Positions 35,495 through 43,968 of a stretch of DNA of 64,000 bases are shown here, one piece after another. Position 1 is the stretch's first letter, and each line of letters starts with the position of its first letter. The stretch lies in NCBI RefSeq assembly GCF_030159855.1, contig NZ_BSNG01000001.1, positions 1,798,001-1,862,000 of the forward strand, written 5' to 3'. The position numbers and the translations under genes are program-made. The DNA comes from Devosia yakushimensis. GTDB taxonomy: Bacteria; Pseudomonadota; Alphaproteobacteria; Rhizobiales; Devosiaceae. Below the pieces are notes generated by a model. The model saw nothing but the letters and a program-made list of their open reading frames with translations. It was not told where the DNA came from and did no database searches.

Positions 35495-36586
35495 TTAGAG
35501 CCGGTTGGTCGAAGCAGAATCGAACAGCGAGCCGCGAGCGGGATCGAAGCCGATCAAAACTTTCTGGCCGACCTCGAGATGCACATCGCTGTCGGCCCGG
35601 AAGGTAACGGCCTGCTTGCCGATCTTGGTCCAGGCCAGGGTATCGGACCCCATAGGCTCGACGATTTCGATCTCGACCTCGGTGGAGAACGGCATATTCC
35701 GGGCCGCGTCGCCAAGCTCGATATGTTCCGGGCGAACGCCGAGCACGGCCTGGCTCGAACCGGCAGGGACCGTATCGAAGACATAGCGGCCCACGGGGAC
35801 GACGACGCCATCCTCGGTGGTAAAGGCAGGCTCTGCCCCGCCGGCCAACGTGCCGTTGAAGAAGTTCATCGAGGGCGAACCGATAAAGCCGGCCACGTAG
35901 AGATTGACGGGCTTGTTATAGATCGTGTGCGGATCGGACAGCTGCTGGATTTCGCCATTCTTCATGATGGCGATGCGATCGGCCAGGGTCAGAGCCTCGA
36001 TCTGGTCATGGGTGACGTAGATCATGGTGTTCTTGAGCCGCTGGTGCAGCCGCTTGATCTCGACGCGCAGGTCGCTACGCAGCTTGGCATCGAGGTTGGA
36101 CAGAGGCTCATCGAAGAGGAACACATCCACGTCACGCACCAGGGCACGGCCAATGGCCACGCGCTGGCGCTGACCGCCGGAAAGGTTGGCAGGCTTGCGC
36201 TGGAGGAGAGGTTCAATCTGCAGGATTTCGGCGGCGCGTCCAACGCGACGATCGATCTCGTCGCGCTTCATACCGGCAACGCGCAGGCCGAAGGAGAGGT
36301 TCTTTTCGACCGTCATCTGCGGATAGAGCGCATAGGACTGGAACACCATGCCGATGCCGCGATCCTTGGGCTCGGACCAGGTGACGTTCTTACCACCGAT
36401 GAAAATCTGCCCCTCGGACACATCGAGCAGGCCGGCGATGCAGTTCAGCAAAGTGGACTTGCCGCAGCCCGAGGGGCCAAGCAGCACGATGAACTCGCCC
36501 TGCTTGACGTCGAGATTGAGGCTTTTGAGAACCTGGACCGAGCCGAAATTAAGCGACAGATCTTTGACGGAAACGCTGGATTGCAT
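35495..36586 (-). CDS. Carbohydrate ABC transporter ATP-binding protein (UgpC/MsmK type)
   Basis: 363 residues. Walker A GPSGCGKST is at 37-45, followed by the Q-loop FQSYALYPQM, the signature LSGGQRQRVAIGRAL, Walker B DVFLFDEPLSNLD and the switch His in VTHDQ. The C-terminal TOBE/MalK regulatory domain contains LGVRPEHIELGD. This is the CUT1 sugar-importer ATPase class. It is encoded directly after the two permeases, 4 nt from the second, so it is their dedicated motor. Confidence 0.95.
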   Translation of the reverse strand: MQSSVSVKDLSLNFGSVQVLKSLNLDVKQGEFIVLLGPSGCGKSTLLNCIAGLLDVSEGQIFIGGKNVTWSEPKDRGIGMVFQSYALYPQMTVEKNLSFGLRVAGMKRDEIDRRVGRAAEILQIEPLLQRKPANLSGGQRQRVAIGRALVRDVDVFLFDEPLSNLDAKLRSDLRVEIKRLHQRLKNTMIYVTHDQIEALTLADRIAIMKNGEIQQLSDPHTIYNKPVNLYVAGFIGSPSMNFFNGTLAGGAEPAFTTEDGVVVPVGRYVFDTVPAGSSQAVLGVRPEHIELGDAARNMPFSTEVEIEIVEPMGSDTLAWTKIGKQAVTFRADSDVHLEVGQKVLIGFDPARGSLFDSASTNRL

Positions 36587-36590
36587 GGGC

Positions 36591-37481
36591 TTATCCCTTC
36601 ACCGCGCCAGCGGCGATGCCGCGCACGAACCATTTGCCAGAAACGAAGTAGACGATCAGCGGAACGGCGGCCGTGAGAATGGTGGCGGCCATGTTGACGT
36701 TGTATTCGCGTACGCCCTGGACGGAGTTGACGATATTGTTGAGCTGGACGGTCATCGGATAGTTCTGCGTGCCGGCGAAGACGACGCCGAACAGGAAGTC
36801 GTTCCAGATGCCAGTGACCTGCAGGATGATGGCCACCGCAAAGATCGGCAGCGACATGGGGACCATGATCTGGAAGAAAATCCGCCAGAACCCTGCCCCA
36901 TCGACACGTGCCGCCTTGAACAATTCCTGCGGCAGGGACGCAAAATAATTGCGGAACAGCAGGGTCAGGATCGGCATGCCGAAAATGGTGTGGATCAGGA
37001 TGACGGCCCAGAGCGTGCCGAAAATCTTCATCTGCGCGGTGATCATCACCAGAGGATAGAGCATTACCTGGTAGGGAATGAACGAGCCGAGCAGCAGCAC
37101 GGTGAAGAAAAATTCGGAGCCCTTGAACCGCCAATTGACCAGCGCATAGCCGCTGACGGCGGCAACGAACACCGAGACGACGGTGGAGGGCAGCGTGATC
37201 TTGACCGAGTTCCAGAACCCGGGCGCCAGACCGTTACAGGTCAGGCCCGTACAGGCGCTGGTCCAGGCCTTGACCCAGGGCTCGAATGTGACTTCGAGGG
37301 GCGGGGCGAAGATGTTGCCCCAACGGATTTCAGGCAGGCCCTTGAGCGAGGTAGTGATCATCACGTAGAGCGGCAGCAGATAGTAGAGCGCTGCCACGAT
37401 AATGATGCCGTAGGTGATGATCCGCGTGGGGGTAAAGAATGAGCGCGGGCGGGGTCCGCTGGCTTCTGCATTTATGGTCAT
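36591..37481 (-). CDS. Carbohydrate ABC transporter permease (MalG type)
   Basis: 296 residues with six membrane helices. The EAA loop ELFKAARVDGAGFWRIFFQIMVPMS lies in the second half and ends with SGKWFVRGIAAGAVKG, the standard MalG-type C-terminus. A periplasmic loop with paired cysteines (SACTGLTCNG) lies between helices 1 and 2. It partners the 37495 permease, starting 13 nt after it. Confidence 0.94.
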   Translation of the reverse strand: MTINAEASGPRPRSFFTPTRIITYGIIIVAALYYLLPLYVMITTSLKGLPEIRWGNIFAPPLEVTFEPWVKAWTSACTGLTCNGLAPGFWNSVKITLPSTVVSVFVAAVSGYALVNWRFKGSEFFFTVLLLGSFIPYQVMLYPLVMITAQMKIFGTLWAVILIHTIFGMPILTLLFRNYFASLPQELFKAARVDGAGFWRIFFQIMVPMSLPIFAVAIILQVTGIWNDFLFGVVFAGTQNYPMTVQLNNIVNSVQGVREYNVNMAATILTAAVPLIVYFVSGKWFVRGIAAGAVKG

Positions 37482-37494
37482 TGCCGGGTCCTTC

Positions 37495-38436
37495 CTACGC
37501 GTTCTTCTTGGGGCCGAATTCGACGATGAACCACGGGATGAGAAGGACGAAGACGGTCAGCAGCATCACGGTGGATGCGGCGAGCGCCTGGCCGAGATTG
37601 CCGGCGGCAAACATGTAGTTGATGACATATTTGGCGGGCACTTCGGAGGAGAGACCGGGGCCGCCATTGGTGAGCGCCACCACCAGGTCATAAGTGCGGA
37701 CAATGCCCGAACAGACGATCACCAGGGTGGTCACGACGACGCCGCGCATCATGGGCAGCACGATCTGCAGATAGGTGCGCCAGGTGGGAATGCCGTCAAC
37801 GCGGGCGGCTTTCCAGATTTCACCATCGACGCTGCGCAGGCCGGCTAGCATGAGCACCATGACAAAGCCCGTGCCGTGCCAGAGGCCGGCGATGAGCAGT
37901 GCGTAAAGCACCATGTCGGTATTGGTGATCCAGTCGAAGGTAAAATTGGTCCAGCCCAGGCCGCGCATGGTCGATTGCAGGCCCAAAGTGGGGTTCATGA
38001 TCCACTGCCAGACCAGACCGGTCACGATGCCGGACAGGGCGAATGGATAAAGAAAAATGGTGCGGAAACCGTCTTCGAAGCGGATGCGCTGATCCATGAG
38101 CACGGCGAGCACAAAGCCCACCACCATGGTGAAGACGAGCGAGAACATGCCGTAGGTCAGCAGGTTGGTCGCCGAAATGCGCCAGCGGCGCGTGTTGAAC
38201 AGGCGCTCATACTGATCGAAGCCGATAAAGGCGCCATTGGGCAATGCACGGGAATCGGTAAAGGAAAACCAGATGGTCCACAGCGTGCAGCCGATAAAGA
38301 CGATGAGCACGATGGCAACCATCGGGCTGGCAGCGATCTTGGCGCTGATATTGCGCACGAACAAATTGTACAACAGACCGGGCGGACGGGTCCGCTCCAG
38401 TACAGTCGCCCCGCGCAGGGACTGGGCTTCGGTCAT
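37495..38436 (-). CDS. Carbohydrate ABC transporter permease (MalF type)
   Basis: 313 residues and six main membrane helices, with the EAA loop GEIWKAARVDGIPTWRTYLQIVLPMM. The N-terminal cytosolic segment is followed by a first helix at about 36-56 (MVAIVLIVFIGCTLWTIWF). It belongs to the CUT1 family and forms the channel with the 36591 permease. The binding-protein gene is upstream, separated by a hairpin. Confidence 0.94.
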   Translation of the reverse strand: MTEAQSLRGATVLERTRPPGLLYNLFVRNISAKIAASPMVAIVLIVFIGCTLWTIWFSFTDSRALPNGAFIGFDQYERLFNTRRWRISATNLLTYGMFSLVFTMVVGFVLAVLMDQRIRFEDGFRTIFLYPFALSGIVTGLVWQWIMNPTLGLQSTMRGLGWTNFTFDWITNTDMVLYALLIAGLWHGTGFVMVLMLAGLRSVDGEIWKAARVDGIPTWRTYLQIVLPMMRGVVVTTLVIVCSGIVRTYDLVVALTNGGPGLSSEVPAKYVINYMFAAGNLGQALAASTVMLLTVFVLLIPWFIVEFGPKKNA

Positions 38437-38476
38437 GGGTCTTGTCTACTCCGGCTAAAAAGCGTTGGGCGAAAGT

Positions 38477-38501
38477 GGGGCAGCCCGCTTGGGGCCGCCC
38501 C
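38477..38501 (-). promoter_or_regulatory. Hairpin between binding-protein and permease genes
   Basis: On the minus strand GGGGCGGCC and GGCTGCCCC pair over 9 positions with one mismatch and a 7-nt loop, 10 nt downstream of the binding-protein stop. There is no T-run, so a 3' mRNA stabiliser or attenuator is more likely than a terminator. Confidence 0.55.
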
Positions 38502-38511
38502 GGCGTCGCGC

Positions 38512-39756
38512 TTAGTCGGCGGACTCGATGATCTGGGCGTAAGCCTCGATATAGTCATCGATCGGGTAGGACTTGTCGGCGAAGAATTCCTGGTTGAGGT
38601 CGTCCAGCTGCGCCTGGGTATCGCTCGAATTCAGGGTTTCGCCACCGGGCAGCAGGCCGTCCGGTCCCTTGAGGATGTCGATGGCCTTCTTCATGCAATC
38701 GTTGGCCGACGACATGTCGATGTCGGTACGGATCGGCATGGAGCCCTTCTTGAGGTTGAAGGCAACCTGGGCTTCCGGCGAGACCAGCAGCTTGGCCAGC
38801 GTCACCTGTGCGTCCAGAACGTCCTGCGCCGTGCCTTCTGGCAGTTGCGGGAAGTAGAATGCGTCGCCACCGCCTTCGATGCGGTTGGAAAGGCCCAGGC
38901 CCGGCAGGCATTCATAATCGGTGCCGGGGACGGCGCCGGCCAGCGCGAATTCGCCCTGGATCCAGTCGCCATGGATATTGCCGGCGGCTTCGCCAGCGAT
39001 CAGCTGGTTGGCCACGTCGGCGAATTGCGGCACCACTTCGGCGGGATCGACCACGTCACGGACAGCGGCCCAGGCTTCGGCAACCTTGCGGAATTCGGGG
39101 CTGCGGACAGCCTCGGCATCGTGATCCTGGTTGACCTTGAGGTAGAGATCGGCGCCGCCAACGTCAGCCAGCAACACGCCCGGAATGCCGTTCAGCGGCC
39201 AGCCGGCGGCCAGACCGAAGGGAATGATGCCCTTTTCGCGCAAAGCGGGGAAGGAAGCGACATATTCGTTCCAGTCCTTGGGCGTTTCGAGACCCGCATT
39301 CTTGTAGGCGGTGTCGCTCAGCCAGAGCCAGTGCCAGGAGTGGATGTTGATCGGCACGCAGTAAATCTTGCCGTCATAGGTGCAGGCATCGAGCAGTTTC
39401 TGGTCGGCGAAGAAGTCGGCCCAGCCCTCTTCCTGGGCAATCGGGGTCAGGTCCCTGATCAGACCGGCCTTGATGAGTTCTTCGGCGTCACGGCCGGTAT
39501 TCATCTGGGTGGCGCCCATCGGATTGCCGCCCAGAATGCGGCTGATGATGACCGGATTGGCGCCAGTGCCGGAGCCGGCCAGCGCGCTATCGACCCACTT
39601 GTTGCCGGTGGCATCGAACAGGCGGGCAAATTCGGCAACGGCAGCGGATTCACCGCCTGACGTCCACCAATGCGTAACTTCGAGCTCAGCAGCCTGCGGC
39701 GCAGCCGAACACATCAAGGCGGCCGCCAGAGTGGCAGCCACGGCAAATTTCTTCAT
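38512..39756 (-). CDS. Carbohydrate ABC transporter substrate-binding protein
   Basis: 414 residues with a signal peptide (MKKFAVAATLAAALMCSAAPQAAE) and a family 1 sugar-binding fold: LEVTHWWTSGGESAAVAEFARLFD at the N-terminus, then GKIYCVPINIHSWHWLW and GEAAGNIHGDWIQGEFA. These features, including the HWWTSGGE start, are typical of glucose/mannose or oligosaccharide binding proteins of the CUT1 group. Start chosen at ATG 39756. First gene of the sugar operon, divergent from the LacI-family gene. Confidence 0.92.
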   Translation of the reverse strand: MKKFAVAATLAAALMCSAAPQAAELEVTHWWTSGGESAAVAEFARLFDATGNKWVDSALAGSGTGANPVIISRILGGNPMGATQMNTGRDAEELIKAGLIRDLTPIAQEEGWADFFADQKLLDACTYDGKIYCVPINIHSWHWLWLSDTAYKNAGLETPKDWNEYVASFPALREKGIIPFGLAAGWPLNGIPGVLLADVGGADLYLKVNQDHDAEAVRSPEFRKVAEAWAAVRDVVDPAEVVPQFADVANQLIAGEAAGNIHGDWIQGEFALAGAVPGTDYECLPGLGLSNRIEGGGDAFYFPQLPEGTAQDVLDAQVTLAKLLVSPEAQVAFNLKKGSMPIRTDIDMSSANDCMKKAIDILKGPDGLLPGGETLNSSDTQAQLDDLNQEFFADKSYPIDDYIEAYAQIIESAD

Positions 39757-39848
39757 AAATAATCCTCCCAACGTCCTCATGGAGCATGGCGCCCCCGCGA
39801 AGCCGCCGACCGCGGTGCATCTTCCTCAAGATGTGCGGACCGGCCGCA

Positions 39849-39862
39849 TGTAATCGATTGCA
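39849..39862. promoter_or_regulatory. Candidate LacI-family operator 1
   Basis: TGTAATCGATTGCA is a near-perfect 14-bp palindrome centred on CG, the form LacI/GalR regulators bind. It lies 93 nt upstream of the binding-protein start and close to the divergent lacI-type gene, with operator 2 35 bp away. Confidence 0.65.
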
Positions 39863-39883
39863 TCGTCATATCCTCAGACGGGG

Positions 39884-39897
39884 TGCAATCGATATAA
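39884..39897. promoter_or_regulatory. Candidate LacI-family operator 2 overlapping a -10 box
   Basis: TGCAATCGATATAA shares TG(C/T)AATCGAT with operator 1. TATAAT, a consensus -10 hexamer for the plus strand, sits at 39893-39898 within and just beyond it, so a bound repressor could block the regulator's own promoter. Confidence 0.55.
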
Positions 39898-39979
39898 TAA
39901 CCTTCGGCTACTTGTTGCGTCCCTGTCAAGATCGAATTAGACCAAAGTCTGATACAGCACGGGAGGGGTGCGAACGGCG

Positions 39980-41011
39980 ATGAACGAATTTAAAAAAACG
40001 CCGACAATTCAAGATGTTGCGCGCGTAGCCCAGGTTTCGTCGGCAACGGTGAGCCGCGCACTGACCTCACCTGAGCGTGTTTCGGAGGCGACGCGGGAGC
40101 GCATAACCGAGGCTGTGCTCGCGACCGGCTATACGGTGAACCAGATGGCGCGCTCGCTGCGGCTGCGCGCGGCCAAAACCATCCTTATCGCCATCCCCAA
40201 TATCGGCAATCCGTTCTATTCGACGATTCTCGATGCCGTGGTGCAGGATGCGGCCGAGCGCGGCTATGGCGTGCTGGTGGCCAACAGGCTCGGCGGCGAT
40301 CCGACGCGCGGGCTCAAGGACTATTTCTATTCCAACCGCGCGGACGGCCTCTTGCTGTTCGATGCCTCATTGGACCTTGAGGCGCTGCAGGATCTGCCGC
40401 TGGTGCGGGGCAACAGGCCACTCGTGCTCTCCTGCGACGACATTCCCGATGCGCCGCTGGACATGGTGATGACCGATAACAGGGAAGCCGTGGAAACGGC
40501 CGTGCAGCATCTGATCGGGCTGGGCCATACGAAAATCGGCACGGTGCGCAGCCGCACCACACCCAATGTGCCCAGCGAGCGCCATGCCGGTTTCGAGCTG
40601 GCCATGCAGCGCGCGGGCCTGCCGATCCGGCAGGAATGGGTCTGGCAGGGCGATCACGCCATTGCCGGCGGCATAGCGGCGGCCGAATCGTGGCTGGCGC
40701 TGGACGAGCGCCCCACCGCGCTGTTTTGCGGCAATGACGAGACGGCGATCGGCTTTATTTCGCGACTGCGCCGGGCGGGGGTCGAGTGCCCGCGCGATGT
40801 GTCGGTCATCGGCTTTGACGATATCGCGGTGGCCGAGCATCTCTCCCCTGCCCTCACCACCATGCGGCAGCCGCGCCACCAGATGGGCAAGGTTGCGACC
40901 GCGCTGTTGCTCGACATTCTTGAGGGCCCGGCGGGCGAGCGGCCGCCGATACGGCACGTGCTCAAATCCGAGCTCGTCATTCGCACCAGCACGTCCGCGC
41001 CACCGGCTTGA
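39980..41011 (+). CDS. LacI-family transcriptional regulator
   Basis: 343 residues. The N-terminal helix-turn-helix and hinge (TIQDVARVAQVSSATVSRALTSPERVSEATRERI, about 9-42) are classic LacI, followed by a periplasmic-binding-type sugar domain (TILIAIPNIGNPFYSTILDAV, and ALFCGNDETAIGFISRLRRAG). Start chosen at ATG 39980; a GTG at 39968 lies inside the G-rich ribosome site. It is divergent from the binding-protein operon across two palindromes, so it most likely represses that operon and is released by a sugar ligand. Confidence 0.93.
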   Translation: MNEFKKTPTIQDVARVAQVSSATVSRALTSPERVSEATRERITEAVLATGYTVNQMARSLRLRAAKTILIAIPNIGNPFYSTILDAVVQDAAERGYGVLVANRLGGDPTRGLKDYFYSNRADGLLLFDASLDLEALQDLPLVRGNRPLVLSCDDIPDAPLDMVMTDNREAVETAVQHLIGLGHTKIGTVRSRTTPNVPSERHAGFELAMQRAGLPIRQEWVWQGDHAIAGGIAAAESWLALDERPTALFCGNDETAIGFISRLRRAGVECPRDVSVIGFDDIAVAEHLSPALTTMRQPRHQMGKVATALLLDILEGPAGERPPIRHVLKSELVIRTSTSAPPA

Positions 41012-41081
41012 TCTAGCTTTGGGCAATGCGCGCAAAGCGGTTTTCCGCGGCCCAATGATAGGCTAAAGGGTGTGTCGCGCT

Positions 41082-41158
41082 GGTCCCGTAGCTCAGCTGG
41101 ATAGAGCAGCAGCCTTCTAAGCTGTTGGTCGGAGGTTCGAGTCCTCCCGGGATCGCCA
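41082..41158 (+). tRNA. tRNA-Arg (TCT)
   Basis: A 77-nt cloverleaf: acceptor GGTCCCG/CGGGATC, D-arm GCTCAGCTGGATAGAGC, anticodon stem CAGCC/GGCTG-like with loop CTTCTAA (anticodon TCT), T-arm GGAGG-TTCGAGT-CCTCC, discriminator G and encoded CCA. Confidence 0.96.
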
Positions 41159-41268
41159 AATATTTCATCCGCCCACTATCGGCAGGATCGGTGGCTTTCC
41201 CCTCCACCGGATGCGTTCGATGACCCGCAGACGCCACTGAGCAGCAGCGATCCCATCGGAAGCGGAAG

Positions 41269-42321
41269 TCAGTTGGTTGCCGGCGGCAGTATGCGGCGGC
41301 CATCGCTGTCGAAGAAGTGACCTTGGGCATAGGAGAGCGTCACGCCGATCGTGTCGCCTGGCGCTATGGCGACGCGCTCGCGGAAGACTGCCATCATCTG
41401 GTGGCCAGCCAGCTTGCCGATGATCACCGTTTCCGAACCCATCGGTTCGACCACGGAGACGCGCAGCTCGATGTCGCCGCCGAGCTGGATATGCTCGGGT
41501 CGAATGCCGAAGGTCGTTGCATGGCTCGGGCCCGTGAGACCGGTGAGCGGGACGCCGCCGTCCGAGGTAAATCCATTATCGTCCATCCGTCCCGTTATGA
41601 AGTTCATGGACGGGGAGCCAATGAACCCGGCGACAAACAGGTTAGCCGGCTGGTCATAGAGTTCGAGTGGGGAGCCGATCTGTTCGATCACTCCGTCCCG
41701 CATGACCACGATCTTGTCCGCCATGGTCATGGCCTCCACCTGATCATGGGTGACATAGACGGTGGTGGTGCGGACGCGTTGATGCAGCTCCTTGAGTTCG
41801 GCGCGCATCTGGACGCGCAGCTTGGCATCGAGATTGGACAGGGGCTCGTCGAACAGAAAGACCGCTGGCGCCCGGACCAGGGCGCGGCCCATGGCGACAC
41901 GTTGACGCTGGCCGCCGGAGAGCTGGCGGGGGTATCGGTCGAGCAGCGGCGTCAGGCCGAGCATGTCGGCAGCGGCGTTCACCTTGCGGTCGCGCTCGGC
42001 CTTGTCGACTTTTGCCAGGTCGAGCGAAAAAGCCATATTGGACGCAACGGTCATGTGCGGGTAGAGCGCATAGCTTTGGAACACCATGGCGATGTCGCGC
42101 TTTTTGGGCGGCAGATCGTTGACCACCCGATCCCCGATCCTGATCTCGCCGCCGGTTATGTCCTCGAGGCCGGCGACCATCCGCAGCAAGGTGGATTTCC
42201 CGCAACCTGATGGTCCCACGAGAGCGACGAACTGGCCGTCCTCGATGTCGACCGAGACACCCCGAATAACGTTCACCGCCCCAAATGACTTGGTGACCTT
42301 GTCGATCAGAACCTTGGCCAT
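41269..42321 (-). CDS. Carbohydrate ABC transporter ATP-binding protein (UgpC/MsmK type)
   Basis: 350 residues. Walker A GPSGCGKST is at 36-44, then the Q-loop FQSYALYPHM, signature LSGGQRQRVAMGRAL, Walker B AVFLFDEPLSNLD, the switch His in VTHDQ and the C-terminal TOBE domain with FGIRPEHIQLGG. It is a second, distinct sugar ATPase (compare 35495). Its permeases are not adjacent but lie about 5 kb away on the opposite strand (47368 and 48233). It is the last gene of the GntR-led operon. Confidence 0.95.
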   Translation of the reverse strand: MAKVLIDKVTKSFGAVNVIRGVSVDIEDGQFVALVGPSGCGKSTLLRMVAGLEDITGGEIRIGDRVVNDLPPKKRDIAMVFQSYALYPHMTVASNMAFSLDLAKVDKAERDRKVNAAADMLGLTPLLDRYPRQLSGGQRQRVAMGRALVRAPAVFLFDEPLSNLDAKLRVQMRAELKELHQRVRTTTVYVTHDQVEAMTMADKIVVMRDGVIEQIGSPLELYDQPANLFVAGFIGSPSMNFITGRMDDNGFTSDGGVPLTGLTGPSHATTFGIRPEHIQLGGDIELRVSVVEPMGSETVIIGKLAGHQMMAVFRERVAIAPGDTIGVTLSYAQGHFFDSDGRRILPPATN

Positions 42322-42339
42322 GATGCTTCTCCTTGATGT

Positions 42340-43212
42340 CTAGACTGCCGCAATGGCGGTTATTGGTGTGCCTGCTATGTCGAGCGAGAGCAGATGGCCG
42401 GCGGCTTGTTCCTGGGCGAGGTCGATGCCCCGTGACGCGGTCGTCACCACGAGGCGTCCGCGTCCGTCGAAACAAGGTTTGGTTGGCATGCTGACCGGCA
42501 GGGTTATGTCCTGCAGGACAGGGCCCTCTGGCGACAGGCAGACCAGGGCGCTGCCGCCGATCTCGGCCAGCCAGAGGTTGCCGTCAGCATCAAGGGCTGC
42601 GCCGTCCGGGCGGCCGCGGCGCTCGTGGAAGTCAAATATCAAATGCCGCGCGCCAAGCGCGCCGGTAGCGAGATCGTATTCGTAGGTCCAAACCTTCTGT
42701 ATGTCGGGATGTGTGTCGGCAACCCAGAGGCGGCCTGCTGCCGCGTCAACAGCAAGGCCATTGATCAGACCGAAACCATCGGCAACGATCCGGCTGCCTT
42801 GCGCATCGTGGACGATCAATGTGCCATCAAAAGCGCGCTTATCCTGGGAGCGCGTGCCGAATATGACCCGGCCTATGGCATCTAGCGTGGCGTCGTTGCT
42901 TTGGTGGCCTGCAGGTAGCGCGGTGTCTAGCGGCTCGAAGGAATTGTCGTCTGGCTTGAAACGGCAAATCCCGCGTTCGGCCAGCCCCACGAGGAAGCCG
43001 CCGAGCACCGAGGGGATGGCAAAGGAAATGTCCTCTTGGGTCTCCCAGATTATCCAGCTGCCGTCTGGCCGATGTTGAATAATCTGTCCCAAAGTATCGA
43101 CATGGATAATCGAGCCATCGCGCGGATCGAAAAATGGGCTCTCGCCAAACAATGATCGCGGGCCATCGAGCGGTACGGCTGAAAAAGCTGAGCCGGGATT
43201 GCTAGCTTCCAT
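42340..43212 (-). CDS. SMP-30/gluconolactonase-family lactonase
   Basis: 290 residues of the six-bladed propeller SMP-30/LRE family. The opening GPRSLFGESPFFDPRDGSIIHVD contains the metal-ligand Glu. NGLAVDAAAGRLWVADTHPD carries the central Asn and Asp ligands, and RPDGAALDADGNLWLAEIGG is the last propeller motif. These metal-dependent hydrolases open sugar lactones. ATG 43212 overlaps the end of the dehydrogenase gene by 11 nt, so they are coupled. Context suggests hydrolysis of the lactone made by the adjacent short-chain dehydrogenase. Confidence 0.88.
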   Translation of the reverse strand: MEASNPGSAFSAVPLDGPRSLFGESPFFDPRDGSIIHVDTLGQIIQHRPDGSWIIWETQEDISFAIPSVLGGFLVGLAERGICRFKPDDNSFEPLDTALPAGHQSNDATLDAIGRVIFGTRSQDKRAFDGTLIVHDAQGSRIVADGFGLINGLAVDAAAGRLWVADTHPDIQKVWTYEYDLATGALGARHLIFDFHERRGRPDGAALDADGNLWLAEIGGSALVCLSPEGPVLQDITLPVSMPTKPCFDGRGRLVVTTASRGIDLAQEQAAGHLLSLDIAGTPITAIAAV

Positions 43213-43963
43213 CGAAGAGGCTCCGGCCGCCATCGACGAACAGGTCCGCCCCGGTAATGTAGGCGCCAGCGTCAGAGCAGAGCAGGATTGCCGCGCCCAC
43301 AAGGTCTTCCGGACGACCTTCGCGCGCCGCCGGAATTTTCTGAATAACCCTGTCCCGGAACGCCGCGTCCTCGTAACGGGCATCGCTTTTGGGGGTGCGG
43401 GTGGCACCCGGCGCCAGATTGTTGAGCGTTACGCCATGGGGCGCCGCATGCCGGGCCAGGTTGCGCATGATATGCAGCATTGCCGTTTTCGTGCTGGCGT
43501 AGACGAGAGATTCCAGATGCGGCCGCTGCTGCTGGATACTGCCAATGCTCAGCACCCGTCCCCAACCGCGCTCCTGCATCGGGGGAACAAAAAGCTGCAG
43601 CAATCGTACATTGGCGAGCAGGTTGACCTCCGTTCCCTGCTCGAAATCGGCCGGGGTGACCTCGGTCCAGGGCTTGCGCCGCTCGACGCCCGCATTCAGC
43701 ACCAATATGTCGACCACGCCGGCAGACGCGGCCAGAGTATCAATACCACCTGGCGAGGTCAGATCCTGAGCGATGCACTCAGCTCGCCGGCCCAGCGCCC
43801 GGATTTCACCGGCAAGCTGCTCGGCGCCTGTACTATTGTTGAGATAGTGCAGCACAAGATCGGCACCGTGCGCGGCCAAGCCAAGCGCGATGGCCTGACC
43901 GATGCCGCTATCGGCACCGGTGATCAAGGCACGCCGGCCGGTGAGGTCAAAAGCTTTGAACAC
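43202..43963 (-). CDS. Short-chain dehydrogenase/reductase
   Basis: 253 residues starting at GTG 43963, with AAGGA 9 nt upstream. TGADSGIGQAIALGL is the cofactor motif, VLNAG the NAG motif, SIGSIQQQ holds the catalytic Ser and YASTK the Tyr/Lys pair. It is a classical SDR. Placement between a dehydratase and a lactonase gene points to oxidation of a free sugar to its lactone with NAD(P), although a role on a keto acid downstream is also possible. A longer frame from TTG 44005 overlaps the upstream gene and is less likely. Confidence 0.9.
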   Translation of the reverse strand: MFKAFDLTGRRALITGADSGIGQAIALGLAAHGADLVLHYLNNSTGAEQLAGEIRALGRRAECIAQDLTSPGGIDTLAASAGVVDILVLNAGVERRKPWTEVTPADFEQGTEVNLLANVRLLQLFVPPMQERGWGRVLSIGSIQQQRPHLESLVYASTKTAMLHIMRNLARHAAPHGVTLNNLAPGATRTPKSDARYEDAAFRDRVIQKIPAAREGRPEDLVGAAILLCSDAGAYITGADLFVDGGRSLFDGS

Positions 43964-43968
43964 CGCGC

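Noticed and set aside
39924..39929. TTGACA on the minus strand as the -35 box of the binding-protein operon
   Set aside because: The only AT-rich -10-like hexamer downstream is about 24 bp away, too far for a standard sigma-70 promoter.
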